A stretch of DNA of 64,000 nucleotides from Streptomyces sp. NBRC 110035 (lineage in GTDB: Bacteria > Actinomycetota > Actinomycetes > Streptomycetales > Streptomycetaceae). Made by a program: the position numbers and the translations under genes. Positions within the stretch are counted from its first letter, which is position 1, and each line of letters opens with the position of its first letter. Shown here one piece after another: positions 25,251-33,776 of this stretch. The stretch is from NCBI RefSeq assembly GCF_000829695.1, contig NZ_BBNN01000024.1:1-64000 (forward strand). The letters run 5' to 3'. The notes under the pieces were generated by a model. It worked only from the letters and a program-made list of their open reading frames with translations. It did no database searches and had not been told where the DNA came from.

Positions 25251-25830
25251 TCAGGCGTTGACGAGGAGCCTTCCACCGAGGCCGCTGCACTGGTTCGCAC
25301 TGCCCGTGGTGGCGCGGAACCCGGGCGGGATGGGCGAGGTGGGGCACACGTACAGGCCGGCACGGGCGAGCTTGTGGTACCAGGAGCCGATACCGCCGCA
25401 ACCGTACTTGTCATGGCCGGTCACGACGTACCCGGGCACGATCGGAGAACCCGCGCAGGTCCAGATGCCGTCTTTGACGAGCTTGTGGCGCCAGGAACCG
25501 ATGCCGCCGCAACCGTACTTGTCGTGGGCGCTGATGACGTAACCCGGGCACGATCGGCGAGCCCGAGCAGGTCCAGATCCCGTCGCGGGCGGGTTCCTGG
25601 TACCAGGAACCCCTGCCGTTGCAGCCGGTGCGGTTGAGCGAGGTGATGACGTACCCGGGGGGAACCGGATCCCCGCCGCAGGACCACCCGCCTGCCGCGG
25701 CCTGCGGGGAAGCGGCTTCGGCGGCGCTCGCCGTGGTGACGGACGTGCCGGTGAGGACGGCCGCGAACATCGCGACCGTTCCGACCATCGCGGCGAACCT
25801 GGCCCAAAGGACCGCCGTCGCCGTACGCAT
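25251..25830 (-). pseudogene. Secreted protein with three Cys/Gly repeats, one-base frameshift
   Basis: The frame starts MRTATAVLWARFAAMVGTVA, a signal peptide ending at 'TTASAAEAA'. Three repeats of about 28 residues follow, each of the form P-G-Y-V-x5-K/R-x-G-C-x-G-x-G-S-W-x-x-K/E-L-x5-W-x-C. An extra A at 25541-25542 (GTAACCC where the sister repeats read GTACCC) throws the first repeat out of frame with the others. Removing it gives a continuous protein of about 190 residues ending 'ANQCSGLGGRLLVNA'. Function unknown; a cell-surface or carbohydrate-binding role would fit paired cysteines and tryptophans. Confidence 0.72.
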
Positions 25831-26865
25831 CCGCAGCCGTAAGCGACTGTTCACTTCACGCCCATTCCGGACAGGCTCGCGTGCCCGGCCTCGGCGGCCG
25901 AGAGCACCTGGCAGTGGAACGGGAGGGACTGTACTGGGCTCCGGTGACCGGCAGTGCTGCTGTGGGAGAACCTGCAACCACGGTTGTCCAAAAACAGACG
26001 CCGAGCTGGTCGGTTCCGGCACGGACCACGAGCAGGCGGGCAGAAGTCCCGCCGCCGGAGTGCGCGGGCAGCCCTCGCGCGCCCGGTTGCCGGGGCCCGG
26101 TGACCCGGAGTCAGGTGCGGGAGATGTCGCGCTCGTGGACGAGGCGCAGGCCGGGCCGGGCGCGACGGAAGGTGTCGCCCACGCGATCACCGCCTTCGTC
26201 GCTCAGGTCCTCACGAGGGAGGAGTGCGGTGAGACCGTCGCCGGTGTCCTGCGCCAGAGGGAAGCCGTCGGCTTCGGCCAGGCCCTCGATGCGCACCCCG
26301 CAGCGGCCGGTGCGCACACGGTGCGCATCACATCCGTGCAGTGCGCACCGCCGATGTCGGTGGTGCGCGCACGGTGAGCCTCCACCAACTTGCAATCGCA
26401 GGTCGAAGGGCCGGTGTGACAGTCCTCCGGGGTGCCCACGCCGGTCGAGGGCGACAGTCTGCGGAGTAGGCCGTCCGGCAGAGCGGTCGGCTCACCGGTT
26501 CCGGCCTGCTGTGGCCGGGTGGCCTTCCACGATCCGGTCTGCTCGGGAGCCAGTCGGCATGGGGCCGGCCCAGAGCCGCCCCAGCCGCCTGGCTGTCCCG
26601 TGCAATGGTCGAGGATGGAGGCATGGCATTCGAGTGCGTCCGGTTCCGCGCGCCGCACGGTGATCCGTTCCAGCAGCTCGGGATCCATGCACCGGATCGT
26701 GGACGGCCGCCCGGCCCCGACGAGCGGGAACCAGCGAGCCGTCCGGCTCCGTCGGACGATCTGCTCCGCAGACTGCCGCCGGCGACCAGCGCGAGTACCC
26801 CGAGACCCGGTCGCCCCGGCCCTTCGGCCTGTGGTCTCAAGTGGGCGGAGGCTCCGTGAGGGCGG
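25831..26865. other. 1-kb gap with a diverged inverted duplication
   Basis: No confident gene. On the minus strand a frame from about 26315 to 26111 reads 'GVRIEGLAEADGFPLAQDTG' and 'RRARPGLRLVHERDISRT', of protein-like composition but unknown family and without a good start. The main structure is a large imperfect inverted repeat (about 26375-26535 against 26700-26862). Confidence 0.45.
26375..26862. repeat. Imperfect inverted repeat, arms about 160 bp
   Basis: The minus-strand reading of 26535-26375 and the plus-strand reading of 26700-26862 are clearly related: both contain TCCACGATCCGGT, CTCCGCAGACTG, CGGCCCTTCG and GGTGGAGGCT/GGCGGAGGCT in the same order, with many substitutions between. 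Both arms can encode a similar peptide: 'DGLLRRLSPSTGVGTPE...GPSTC...KLVEA' and 'DDLLRRLPPATSASTP...GPSAC...KWAEA'. About 165 bp lies between the arms. Confidence 0.65.
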
Positions 26866-27936
26866 CTAGCGGGCCATCTCCTCCTTGAGGGCCGCCACGA
26901 ACGTGTCCACGTCGTCCTCGGTGGTGTCGAAGGCGCACATCCAGCGGACATCGCCCGCGGTCTCGTCCCAGAAGTAGAAGCGGAAGCGCTTCTGCAGGCG
27001 CTCGGTCACGGCGTGCGGCAGGCGGGCGAAGACGGCGTTGGCCTGGACCGGGTGAAGGATCTCCACGCCGTGCACGGCGCGCACGCCCTCGGCCAGGCGC
27101 TGGGCCATCTCGTTGGCATGCCGGGCGTTGCGCAGCCACAGGTCCCGCGCGAGCAGGGCCTCCAGCTGCACCGAGACGAAGCGCATCTTGGACGCAAGCT
27201 GCATGGACAGCTTGCGCAGATGCCTCATGTGACTGACGGCGTCCTGGTTGAGCACCACGACCGCCTCGCCGAACAGGGCGCCGTTCTTGGTGGCGCCCAG
27301 GGAGAGGAGGTCGACGCCGGCCGCGTTGGTGAAGGTGCGCATCGGCACGTCCAGGGTGGCGGCGGCATTGGCCAGCCTCGAGCCGTCGACGTGCACCTTC
27401 ATGCCGTGGGCGTGCGCGTGCTCGCAGAGGGCGCGCATCTCGTCGGGCGTGTACACCGTGCCCAGTTCGGTGGCCTGGGCGATGGACACCACCTGCGGCA
27501 TCGCGCGGTGCTCGTCCTCCCAGCCGTACGCCTGCCGGTCGATCAGCTCGGGGGTGAGCTTGCCGTCGGGGGTCGCCACGGTGAGCAGCTTGATTCCTCC
27601 GACACGCTCCGGTGCCCCGCCCTCGTCGACGTTGATGTGCGCGCTCTCGGCGCAGATCACGGCGCCCCAGCGGTCGGTGACCGCCTGGAGCGCGACGACG
27701 TTGGCACCGGTGCCGTTGAAGACCGGGAAGGCCTCGGCGGTGGGGCCGAAATGGCTGCGGATCACCTGCTGGAGGTTCTCCGTGTACGCGTCCTCGCCGT
27801 ACGCGACCTGGTGCCCGCCGTTGGCCAGGGCCAGGGCGGCGAGCACCTCCGGGTGGACCCCGGCGTAGTTGTCGCTGGCGAACCCGCGGGCGTCCGGGTC
27901 GTGACGGCGGCGCGCGTCGGTCCGGGGTGGGTTCAC
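26866..27936 (-). CDS. Low-specificity threonine aldolase / beta-eliminating lyase family
   Basis: 356 residues, fold-type I PLP enzyme. Recognisable are 'GFASDNYAGVHPEVLAALAL', 'FNGTGANVVALQAVTDRW', 'AESAHINVDEGGAPERVGG', 'HVDGSRLANAAATL' and the Schiff-base lysine in 'LLSLGATKNGALFGEAVVV'. Such enzymes cleave threonine or related beta-hydroxy amino acids to glycine and an aldehyde. The GTG start overlaps the stop of the SDR gene (GTGA), so it is the third gene of a coupled operon DUF6421-SDR-aldolase. The physiological substrate may differ from threonine given that context. Confidence 0.9.
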   Translation of the reverse strand: MNPPRTDARRRHDPDARGFASDNYAGVHPEVLAALALANGGHQVAYGEDAYTENLQQVIRSHFGPTAEAFPVFNGTGANVVALQAVTDRWGAVICAESAHINVDEGGAPERVGGIKLLTVATPDGKLTPELIDRQAYGWEDEHRAMPQVVSIAQATELGTVYTPDEMRALCEHAHAHGMKVHVDGSRLANAAATLDVPMRTFTNAAGVDLLSLGATKNGALFGEAVVVLNQDAVSHMRHLRKLSMQLASKMRFVSVQLEALLARDLWLRNARHANEMAQRLAEGVRAVHGVEILHPVQANAVFARLPHAVTERLQKRFRFYFWDETAGDVRWMCAFDTTEDDVDTFVAALKEEMAR

Positions 27937-28679
27937 GGCTTCTCGGTCAGCCACAGACGGTTTCCGTTCAATTCCGCGGCGGGCTTGTCCCAGACGCCGA
28001 CGATCGCCTCGGCGAGATCCCTGACGTCCGTGAAGCCCGCGAACTTCGCGTTGGGGCGGTCGGCGCGCATCGCGTCGTGCACCAACGCCTTCACCACCAG
28101 GATCACAGCCGCCGATGTCGGCCCCTGCTCGCCCCCCGCCTTGCGGAAGTAGTCGCCCATGGCCAGCGTCCACGCCTCGGCGGCGGCCTTGGCCGCGGCG
28201 TAGGCGGCGTTGCCCGCGGTGGGCTTGCTGGCACCGGCCGCGCTGATCAGGACGTACCGGCCCCGGTCGCTGCGCTGCAGTCCCTCGTGGAAGGCGAGGG
28301 AGGTGTGCAGCACGGTGCGGACCAGGAGCAGCTCCAGCAGGTCCCAGTCGTCCACCCTGGTCTTGGTGAAGGTCTCGCTGCCGCGCCAGCCGCCGACGAG
28401 ATGGACCAGGCCGTCGACGCGGCCGAACTCCTTCTCGGTACGCGCGGCCCACTCGCGGGTGGAATCCAGGTCGAGCAGGTCGACCGTGTCACCGGTGACC
28501 GTGGCGCCCCCGTGCGCGTAGCGCGCCGCGTCCACGGCCTCCGCCAGCCGCTCCGGATCGTTGTCGGAGCCGACGACGACCGCCCCCGCCTCGGCCAGCC
28601 TGAGCAGCGCCGCCCGTCCCGCGGGTCCCCCCGCGCCGGCCACAGCGATCACCGCACCGTCGAGCGCCCCGTTCCCCAT
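27933..28679 (-). CDS. Short-chain dehydrogenase/reductase (SDR)
   Basis: About 248 residues. The Rossmann motif is 'VIAVAGAGGPAGRAALLRLA', a glycine-rich loop variant of GxxxGxG; the catalytic pair is 'YVLISAAGASKPTAGNAAYA' with Tyr-x3-Lys in 'AYAAAKAAAEAW'. It oxidises or reduces a hydroxyl/keto group with NAD(P). Two starts compete: the ATG at 28679 with AGGAGG eight bases upstream, chosen here, and a GTG at 28721 that overlaps the DUF6421 stop as GTGA. Second gene of a three-gene operon. Confidence 0.88.
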   Translation of the reverse strand: MGNGALDGAVIAVAGAGGPAGRAALLRLAEAGAVVVGSDNDPERLAEAVDAARYAHGGATVTGDTVDLLDLDSTREWAARTEKEFGRVDGLVHLVGGWRGSETFTKTRVDDWDLLELLLVRTVLHTSLAFHEGLQRSDRGRYVLISAAGASKPTAGNAAYAAAKAAAEAWTLAMGDYFRKAGGEQGPTSAAVILVVKALVHDAMRADRPNAKFAGFTDVRDLAEAIVGVWDKPAAELNGNRLWLTEKP

Positions 28680-28717
28680 GGTCATCGCCTCCTGCACAGT
28701 GGTGTGAACGAGATCGC

Positions 28718-30115
28718 TCACGCGGCGATCCGCTCGGCGCCGTCCGACGTGATACCCCGGGTCGAGGCGATCACGTTCTTCAGTTTCTTGGACAGTGCCT
28801 CATAGAACATGCTCAGCGGAAACTCGTCCGGAAGCACGTCATCGACGAGTTTCCGCGGCGGCTGGGTCAGGTCCAGGGCGTCGGGACCCTTGGCCCACTT
28901 GGACCCCGGGTGCGGGGAGAGGTAGCGGGAGACCAGCTCGTACCCGGCGAACCAGTGGACGAGCTTGGGGCGGTCGATGCCGTCGCGGTACAGCGTCTCG
29001 ATCTCGGCGCACAGCTGGTTGGTGACCCGCGGGGCGCGGTCCCAGTCGATGGTGAGCTTGTTGTCGGTCCAGCGGACGACGTCGTGCTTGTGCAGGTAGG
29101 CGAAGAGCAGCTGGCCGCCGAGGCCGTCGTAGTTGCGGACCCGCTCGCCGGTGACCGGGAAGCGGAACATGCGGTCGAACAGCACCGCGACCTGGACGTC
29201 ACGCGCTTGCGGGACGCCGTCGCCGGCGAGCTCGACGGCCTCCCTGAAGGCGGTGAGGTCGCAGCGCAGCTCCTCCAGGCCGTACATCCAGAACGGCTGG
29301 CGCTGCTTGATCATGAACGGGTCGAAGGGCAGGTCGCCGTGGCTGTGGGTGCGGTCGTGCACCATGTCCCACAGGACGAACGCCTCTTCGCAGCGCTTCT
29401 GGTCGTGCACCAGCGCGGCGACGTCCTCGGGCAGCTCGAGGCCCAGGAGGTCGACGGCGGCGGCGGACACCCGGCGGAAGCGGGCGGCCTCGCGGTCGCA
29501 GAAGATGCCGCCCCAGGTGAACCGCTCGGGGGCCTCGCGCACGGCGATGGTCTCGGGGAAGAGCACCGCCGAGTTGGTGTCGTAACCCGCGGTGAAGTCC
29601 TCGAACGAGATGCCGCAGAACAGCGGGTTGTCGTAGCGGGTGCGCTCCAGTTCGGCCAGCCAGTCCGGCCACACCATGCGCAGCACGACCGCCTCGAGGT
29701 TGCGGTCGGGGTTGCCGTTCTGCGTGTACATCGGGAAGACGACCAGGTGCTGGAGGCCGTCCTCACGGTGCGCGGCGGGGTGGAAGGCCAGCAGCGAGTC
29801 CAGGAAGTCGGGCACCTCGAAGCCGCCTTCGGCCCAGCGGGCCAGGTCTTTCACCAGGGCCTCGTGGTAGGCGCGGTCGTGCGGGAGCAGCGGGGACAGC
29901 TCGCCGAGGGCGTCGGTCACCCGGCGCACCTCCGCCTCGGCCTCGGCGCGGGCCGGGGCGTCCTCGGCGTCGAGGTCGATCGACCCGTCCTTCGCCTGCC
30001 AGGGCCTGATCCGTTCCACGGCATCCTTGAGCACGGGCCACGCCGGGTGCTCGACCACCCTGGCCGTCGAAGGAACGTGCCCCTCCGTACCCACCTGCGC
30101 AAGAATTTCCGTCAT
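28718..30115 (-). CDS. DUF6421 family protein
   Basis: 465 residues, soluble, no signal peptide. Conserved-looking stretches are 'LQHLVVFPMYTQNGNPDRNL', 'NPLFCGISFEDFTAGYDTNS', 'FVLWDMVHDRTHSHGDLPFD' and 'QLLFAYLHKHDVVRW'. The His-rich 'HDRTHSHGDLPFD' could bind a metal, but I know of no proven activity. The ATG has GGAGG upstream and replaces a weaker start at 30226. It leads the operon with the SDR and the aldolase; the conserved trio suggests a shared pathway acting on an amino or hydroxy acid, which is inference. Confidence 0.85.
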   Translation of the reverse strand: MTEILAQVGTEGHVPSTARVVEHPAWPVLKDAVERIRPWQAKDGSIDLDAEDAPARAEAEAEVRRVTDALGELSPLLPHDRAYHEALVKDLARWAEGGFEVPDFLDSLLAFHPAAHREDGLQHLVVFPMYTQNGNPDRNLEAVVLRMVWPDWLAELERTRYDNPLFCGISFEDFTAGYDTNSAVLFPETIAVREAPERFTWGGIFCDREAARFRRVSAAAVDLLGLELPEDVAALVHDQKRCEEAFVLWDMVHDRTHSHGDLPFDPFMIKQRQPFWMYGLEELRCDLTAFREAVELAGDGVPQARDVQVAVLFDRMFRFPVTGERVRNYDGLGGQLLFAYLHKHDVVRWTDNKLTIDWDRAPRVTNQLCAEIETLYRDGIDRPKLVHWFAGYELVSRYLSPHPGSKWAKGPDALDLTQPPRKLVDDVLPDEFPLSMFYEALSKKLKNVIASTRGITSDGAERIAA

Positions 30116-30367
30116 ATCCCATCCTCCAGCGAAGAAACTGCGTGGAGCGACCGTATACATACGAGGTTTCCCCCAGCAAGGGACACTCCCGTAAATTATC
30201 CTGCGCCACCCCGGCCGCCACCGCATTTTTTCCTGCCCACCACGTGGTTGGGTGACACTCCTCGGCTTCGATGTTCAGCATCTGGACGGGGCGGGCACAG
30301 GCGATACGGTCCAGGAGGGCCGCAGGGACGCGGCCCCGCGTCTCCGTCGACGGAAGCGAGTCGCATC

Positions 30368-31051
30368 TTGAACTTCCTCACCATCGGCCACCGCGGAGTC
30401 ATGGGTGTCGAGCCCGAGAACACCCTCCGGTCCTTCGTCGCCGCCCAGGAGGCCGGCCTCGACGTGATCGAACTCGATCTGCATCTGAGCAAGGACGGCG
30501 CGCTCGTCGTCATGCACGACACGGACCTGGACCGCACGACGGACGGCACGGGTCCGGTCGCCGACCGGACCGTCGCCGAACTGCGCGCCCTGGACGCCGG
30601 GCGCGGCGAGCACGTCCCCGTCTTCGAGGAAGTGCTGGACACCGTCCACGCGCCGCTGCAGGCCGAGATCAAGGACGTGCAGGCGGCCAGGGCGCTGGCC
30701 GAGGTGATGAACCGGCGGGATCTGGCGGGCCGGATCGAGGTGTCCTCGTTCCACGACGACGCGATCGCCGAGATCGCTCGCCTGGTGCCCGGCGTACGCA
30801 CTGCGCTCGTCGCGAGCCGTTACGGCACGGACGTCGTGGAGCGGGCCGCCGGCGCCGGCGCGTCGACCCTCTGCCTGAACATCCGCCGCCTCACCCTGGA
30901 GATCGTCGAGCAGGCCCGCAAGGCCGACCTGAGGATCATCGGCTGGGTGGTGAACACCCAGGACCAGCTCAGACTGGTCCGGGCCCTCGGGCTCGACGGC
31001 GCGACCACCGACTACCCGGAGATCAAGCGCACCGGCCGCTTCACCGCGTGA
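30368..31051 (+). CDS. Glycerophosphodiester phosphodiesterase
   Basis: 227 residues from a TTG start (the frame has no earlier ATG giving a sensible N-terminus). Catalytic motifs are GHRGVMGVEPENTLRSF and 'ELDLHLSKDGALVVMHDTDL', holding the His-His pair and metal-binding Glu/Asp; 'QAEIKD' and 'GWVVNTQDQLRLVRALGLD' complete the barrel. It hydrolyses glycerophosphodiesters to glycerol-3-phosphate and an alcohol. No signal peptide, so cytoplasmic. It diverges from the DUF6421 operon and converges on a GNAT gene through a shared hairpin. Confidence 0.92.
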   Translation: MNFLTIGHRGVMGVEPENTLRSFVAAQEAGLDVIELDLHLSKDGALVVMHDTDLDRTTDGTGPVADRTVAELRALDAGRGEHVPVFEEVLDTVHAPLQAEIKDVQAARALAEVMNRRDLAGRIEVSSFHDDAIAEIARLVPGVRTALVASRYGTDVVERAAGAGASTLCLNIRRLTLEIVEQARKADLRIIGWVVNTQDQLRLVRALGLDGATTDYPEIKRTGRFTA

Positions 31052-31085
31052 CGGCCCGGACGCCCCGCCTCAATCGGGACCGTCC

Positions 31086-31106
31086 CGTGCCGGTCGGGCC
31101 GGCACG
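31086..31106. terminator. Bidirectional hairpin terminator
   Basis: CGTGCCGG and CCGGCACG form an 8-bp stem around TCGGG, midway between the convergent phosphodiesterase and GNAT genes. Confidence 0.65.
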
Positions 31107-31145
31107 GAACGGCAGGGGTGGAGTTCGGGACGGCTCCTCCGACGG

Positions 31146-31688
31146 TCAGGGCAGTTCCTTGACCAGCAGCTCGAACCGCAGGTCGGCCCGGAGCGGAATG
31201 CCGAACCGCTCGTCGCCGTACGGGAAGGGACTCGTCCTGCCCGTACGGCGGTAACCACGCCGTTCGTACCAGGCGATCAGGTCCTCGCGCGCCGTGATCA
31301 CGGTCATGTGCATCTCGCGCGCGCCCCAGGTGTCCCGCACCTGCCGCTCGGCGTGAGCGACGATCGTTCTGCCGAGCCCGGCACCCTGGAGCCCGGGGCT
31401 GACCGCGAACATCCCGAAGTAGGCGTGCCCCCCGCGGTGCTCGAGCTGGCAGCAGGCGACGATCCGGCCCTCGCGTTCCACCGTCAGCAGCCGGCTGTCC
31501 GGCGACTTGACGACCTCCCGTACGCCCTCCGCGTCGGTCCGCTGCCCCTGGAGGATGTCGGCCTCGGTGGTCCACCCGGCCCGGCTGGAATCACCCCGGT
31601 ACGCCGACTCGATCAGCGCGACGAGGTCGTCCACGTCTGCGTCGGTGGCGTCACGGAAGACGAGTGCGCTCTCGGTGACGGATTCCAT
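31146..31688 (-). CDS. GNAT-family N-acetyltransferase
   Basis: 180 residues. The acetyl-CoA loop is 'VSPGLQGAGLGRTIVAHAE' (Q/R-x-x-G-x-G/A), after the strand 'AYFGMFAV', and the C-terminal 'DLIAWYERRGYRRTGRTSPF' is typical. An N-terminal 'FRDATDADVDDLVALIESAY' is the usual first helix. Substrate unknown. It diverges from a VOC-family gene 72 bp away and ends at a shared terminator. Confidence 0.87.
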   Translation of the reverse strand: MESVTESALVFRDATDADVDDLVALIESAYRGDSSRAGWTTEADILQGQRTDAEGVREVVKSPDSRLLTVEREGRIVACCQLEHRGGHAYFGMFAVSPGLQGAGLGRTIVAHAERQVRDTWGAREMHMTVITAREDLIAWYERRGYRRTGRTSPFPYGDERFGIPLRADLRFELLVKELP

Positions 31689-31759
31689 GGGGCACTTCTC
31701 CGCTTCGCCGTTCGGGTTTCTCCGGGTACGAGGTTATCCCGGCCGCTACGCTCGACCGC

Positions 31760-32161
31760 ATGGTGCATGTACTGGGCAGCCGGATCCTCCTCCGCCCCAC
31801 CGATCCCGAACGCTCCCGCGTCTTCTACGGCGAGCAGCTGGGCCTCGCGGTGTACCGCGAGTTCGCCACCGGCCCGGAGCGCGGCACGGTCTACTTCCTC
31901 GGCGGCGGCTTCCTGGAGCTGTCCGGCCGCTCCGACCCCGCCACGGACGCGGCGGATCCGGCGACGAGGCTGTGGCTCCAGGTCGCGGACGTGGCGGCCG
32001 CCCACGGGGAACTGAGGGACAAGGGCGTCGAGATCGTCCGGCCACCGGTGAAGGAACCGTGGGGCCTGATCGAGATGTGGATCGCCGATCCGGACGGCAC
32101 ACCGATCGTCCTCGTGGAGATCCCGGCCGATCATCCGCTGCGGTACCGGCCGGGGATCTGA
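31760..32161 (+). CDS. VOC-family protein (glyoxalase/bleomycin-resistance fold)
   Basis: 133 residues, one vicinal-oxygen-chelate domain made of two beta-alpha-beta3 modules: 'VLGSRILLRPTDPERSRVFY' with 'YFLGGGFLELSG' and 'LWLQVADVAAAHGEL' with 'MWIADPDGTPIVLVEIP'. The C-terminal Glu of 'VLVEIP' is a usual metal ligand. It could be a glyoxalase, dioxygenase or antibiotic-binding protein; nothing nearby decides. The next gene, MarR, is convergent. Confidence 0.83.
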   Translation: MVHVLGSRILLRPTDPERSRVFYGEQLGLAVYREFATGPERGTVYFLGGGFLELSGRSDPATDAADPATRLWLQVADVAAAHGELRDKGVEIVRPPVKEPWGLIEMWIADPDGTPIVLVEIPADHPLRYRPGI

Positions 32162-32198
32162 GACGGTCTGCGTCACTCCGGAGGCCTTGCCGGCTTCG

Positions 32199-32855
32199 TC
32201 ACGCCCGCGGGGCGCCCAGGCGTCCTTCCAGCCGGCTCAGCAGCGTCCCGAGCAGCGAGGCCAGCTCGGCGAGCGCCGGTCCCTCCAGGCCGGACAGCAC
32301 GGCACTCTCGTAGGCGAGCTGCGCGGGCACGACGCCGTCGATCGTGTCCCGCCCGGCGTCGGTCAGGCGGACTCGGGCCACTCTGCGGTCACGGGGGTCG
32401 CCGCGGCGCTCCACCAGGCCGTGCGCGCCGAGCCGCTTGAGGCGCTTGGTGACGGCGGCACCCGGGGAGAAGGTCTCGCACGCCAGTTCACCCGGGGTGA
32501 GTTCGCGCCCCGTGCGGCGCAGCGCGCCGAGCAGGTCGAACTCGGGGCGGGTCGGTCCGGCCCGGCCGAGCGGGGCGTCCTCGGCCTGCTGGAGCAGGGC
32601 GGCGCAGCGGTTGATGCGTCCGATGGCCTCCATGGGCCCGGTGTCGAGGCCGGGGTGCACGGCCCGCCACTGCCGGGCCACCTCGGCCACGGTGTCCCGG
32701 CCGGCCGCCGGTGTGCCCTCACCGGCGGGGACTCCCGCACCGCCCTCCGGGAGCCCCTCGTCCGCCGGAGGTCCTCCGTCGGCCCGGTGGACCTCCTCGG
32801 CGGGGCGCCCTGCGTCGGCCGGGGGGGGCGTTCGGTAGCCGTCATGGCCGTGCAT
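32199..32855 (-). CDS. MarR-family transcriptional regulator
   Basis: 218 residues as read from ATG 32855. The winged helix is 'FDLLGALRRTGRELTPGELA', 'GAAVTKRLKRLGAHGLVERR' and the wing 'GDPRDRRVARVRLTDAG'. About 70 N-terminal residues are Pro/Gly/Ala-rich and unusual for the family. The chosen ATG abuts GGAGG with no spacer; a better-placed ATG at 32845 (M-T-A-T-E-R) is out of frame with the body by one base because of an eight-base homopolymer at 32821-32828. Nine bases there would restore it. Ligand unknown. Confidence 0.85.
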   Translation of the reverse strand: MHGHDGYRTPPPADAGRPAEEVHRADGGPPADEGLPEGGAGVPAGEGTPAAGRDTVAEVARQWRAVHPGLDTGPMEAIGRINRCAALLQQAEDAPLGRAGPTRPEFDLLGALRRTGRELTPGELACETFSPGAAVTKRLKRLGAHGLVERRGDPRDRRVARVRLTDAGRDTIDGVVPAQLAYESAVLSGLEGPALAELASLLGTLLSRLEGRLGAPRA

Positions 32856-33107
32856 CCTCCGTGTCGTCGCCCGGGTCCTGGCCGGTGCCGGTCCCCGCCT
32901 TCGCGGCGCCACCCGGACTCCACTGCTCATGGCGTACAACGCCACCAGTTCTTTTACCAGTAAAATATCTGCGTGCCCTGCGGTGCCCCCCGAATGCTCC
33001 TCGTGTACCTCCGTGCGCTCGCGTGCACGCCTTCGAGCGCGGGCATGCCTTGACCGACTGTGGAGGGGTCCTCCCATGCGTCGGGGACGGCCCCAGGGGA
33101 GGTTCGC

Positions 33108-33677
33108 GTGCACGGACCGGCGGCGTCCGGCTGGCTGCTGGTCGCGCTCTGCGCGGCGACCGGTGCCTACTGCCTGCTGCGAATGCGCAGCAGCGTCGAG
33201 GAGCAGCGCCGTAGCGCGGGCGGCGAAGCACTGATGGGCTTTGGCATGGCGGCGATGGCCGTACCCGCAGCGGTCTTCACACCGCCCTCGTGGGCGTGGC
33301 CCGCCTACGCGGTGGTGTTCGGCGCGGCAGGGCTGCGCTTCCTGTGGGCGACGCGCGGGGACGCCCGCCATCTGCACCATCCGCTGGGCGCCGCGGCCAT
33401 GGTCTACATGGCGGTGGCGATGGCCCTCTCCCCCGGACCGGGGCAGGGGCACGCGCACGGGAGCGCGGGCCTCCCTCTGCTGACCGGCCTCCTGCTGCTC
33501 TACTTCACCGGATACGTGCTGGTCACGGGCGTACGACTGGTGCCGGTGACCGCCGTGGCGGGAAGTCCGCCACCAGGGACGGCCGGGGCCCCGGGCTGGG
33601 GTGACCGGCCGGAGCTGGCGCGGGTGTGCCGACTGTCCATGGGCATCGCGACGGTGGCGATGCTGGTGACGATGTGA
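33108..33677 (+). CDS. DUF5134 integral membrane protein
   Basis: 189 residues from GTG with GGGGAGG five bases upstream. At least five hydrophobic spans can be drawn, for example 'GWLLVALCAATGAYCLL', 'LMGFGMAAMAVPAAVF', 'AYAVVFGAAGLRFLW', 'LGAAAMVYMAVAMAL' and 'LPLLTGLLLLYFTGYVL'. Two His-containing stretches ('DARHLHHPLGAA' and 'GQGHAHG') are typical of the family. Function unknown; in Streptomyces such genes often sit beside M56 peptidases, as here. Confidence 0.83.
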   Translation: MHGPAASGWLLVALCAATGAYCLLRMRSSVEEQRRSAGGEALMGFGMAAMAVPAAVFTPPSWAWPAYAVVFGAAGLRFLWATRGDARHLHHPLGAAAMVYMAVAMALSPGPGQGHAHGSAGLPLLTGLLLLYFTGYVLVTGVRLVPVTAVAGSPPPGTAGAPGWGDRPELARVCRLSMGIATVAMLVTM

Positions 33678-33776
33678 GGCGGGTGACGGCCGGCCTGCGA
33701 GGGGCGGGACGTTGCCTGCGTCACTTTGCCCCGGTGGGCCGTACCCGGGAGCGGGGCGCGCTCATAGGCTGAACGC

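Noticed and set aside
25251..25830. Repeats considered as a CRISPR array
   Set aside because: Three units of about 84 bp that encode protein repeats, with no distinct spacers.
28910..31051. Very long plus-strand frame (713 codons) across the DUF6421 gene
   Set aside because: Only the last 228 codons (the glycerophosphodiesterase) are real; the rest is antisense to DUF6421.
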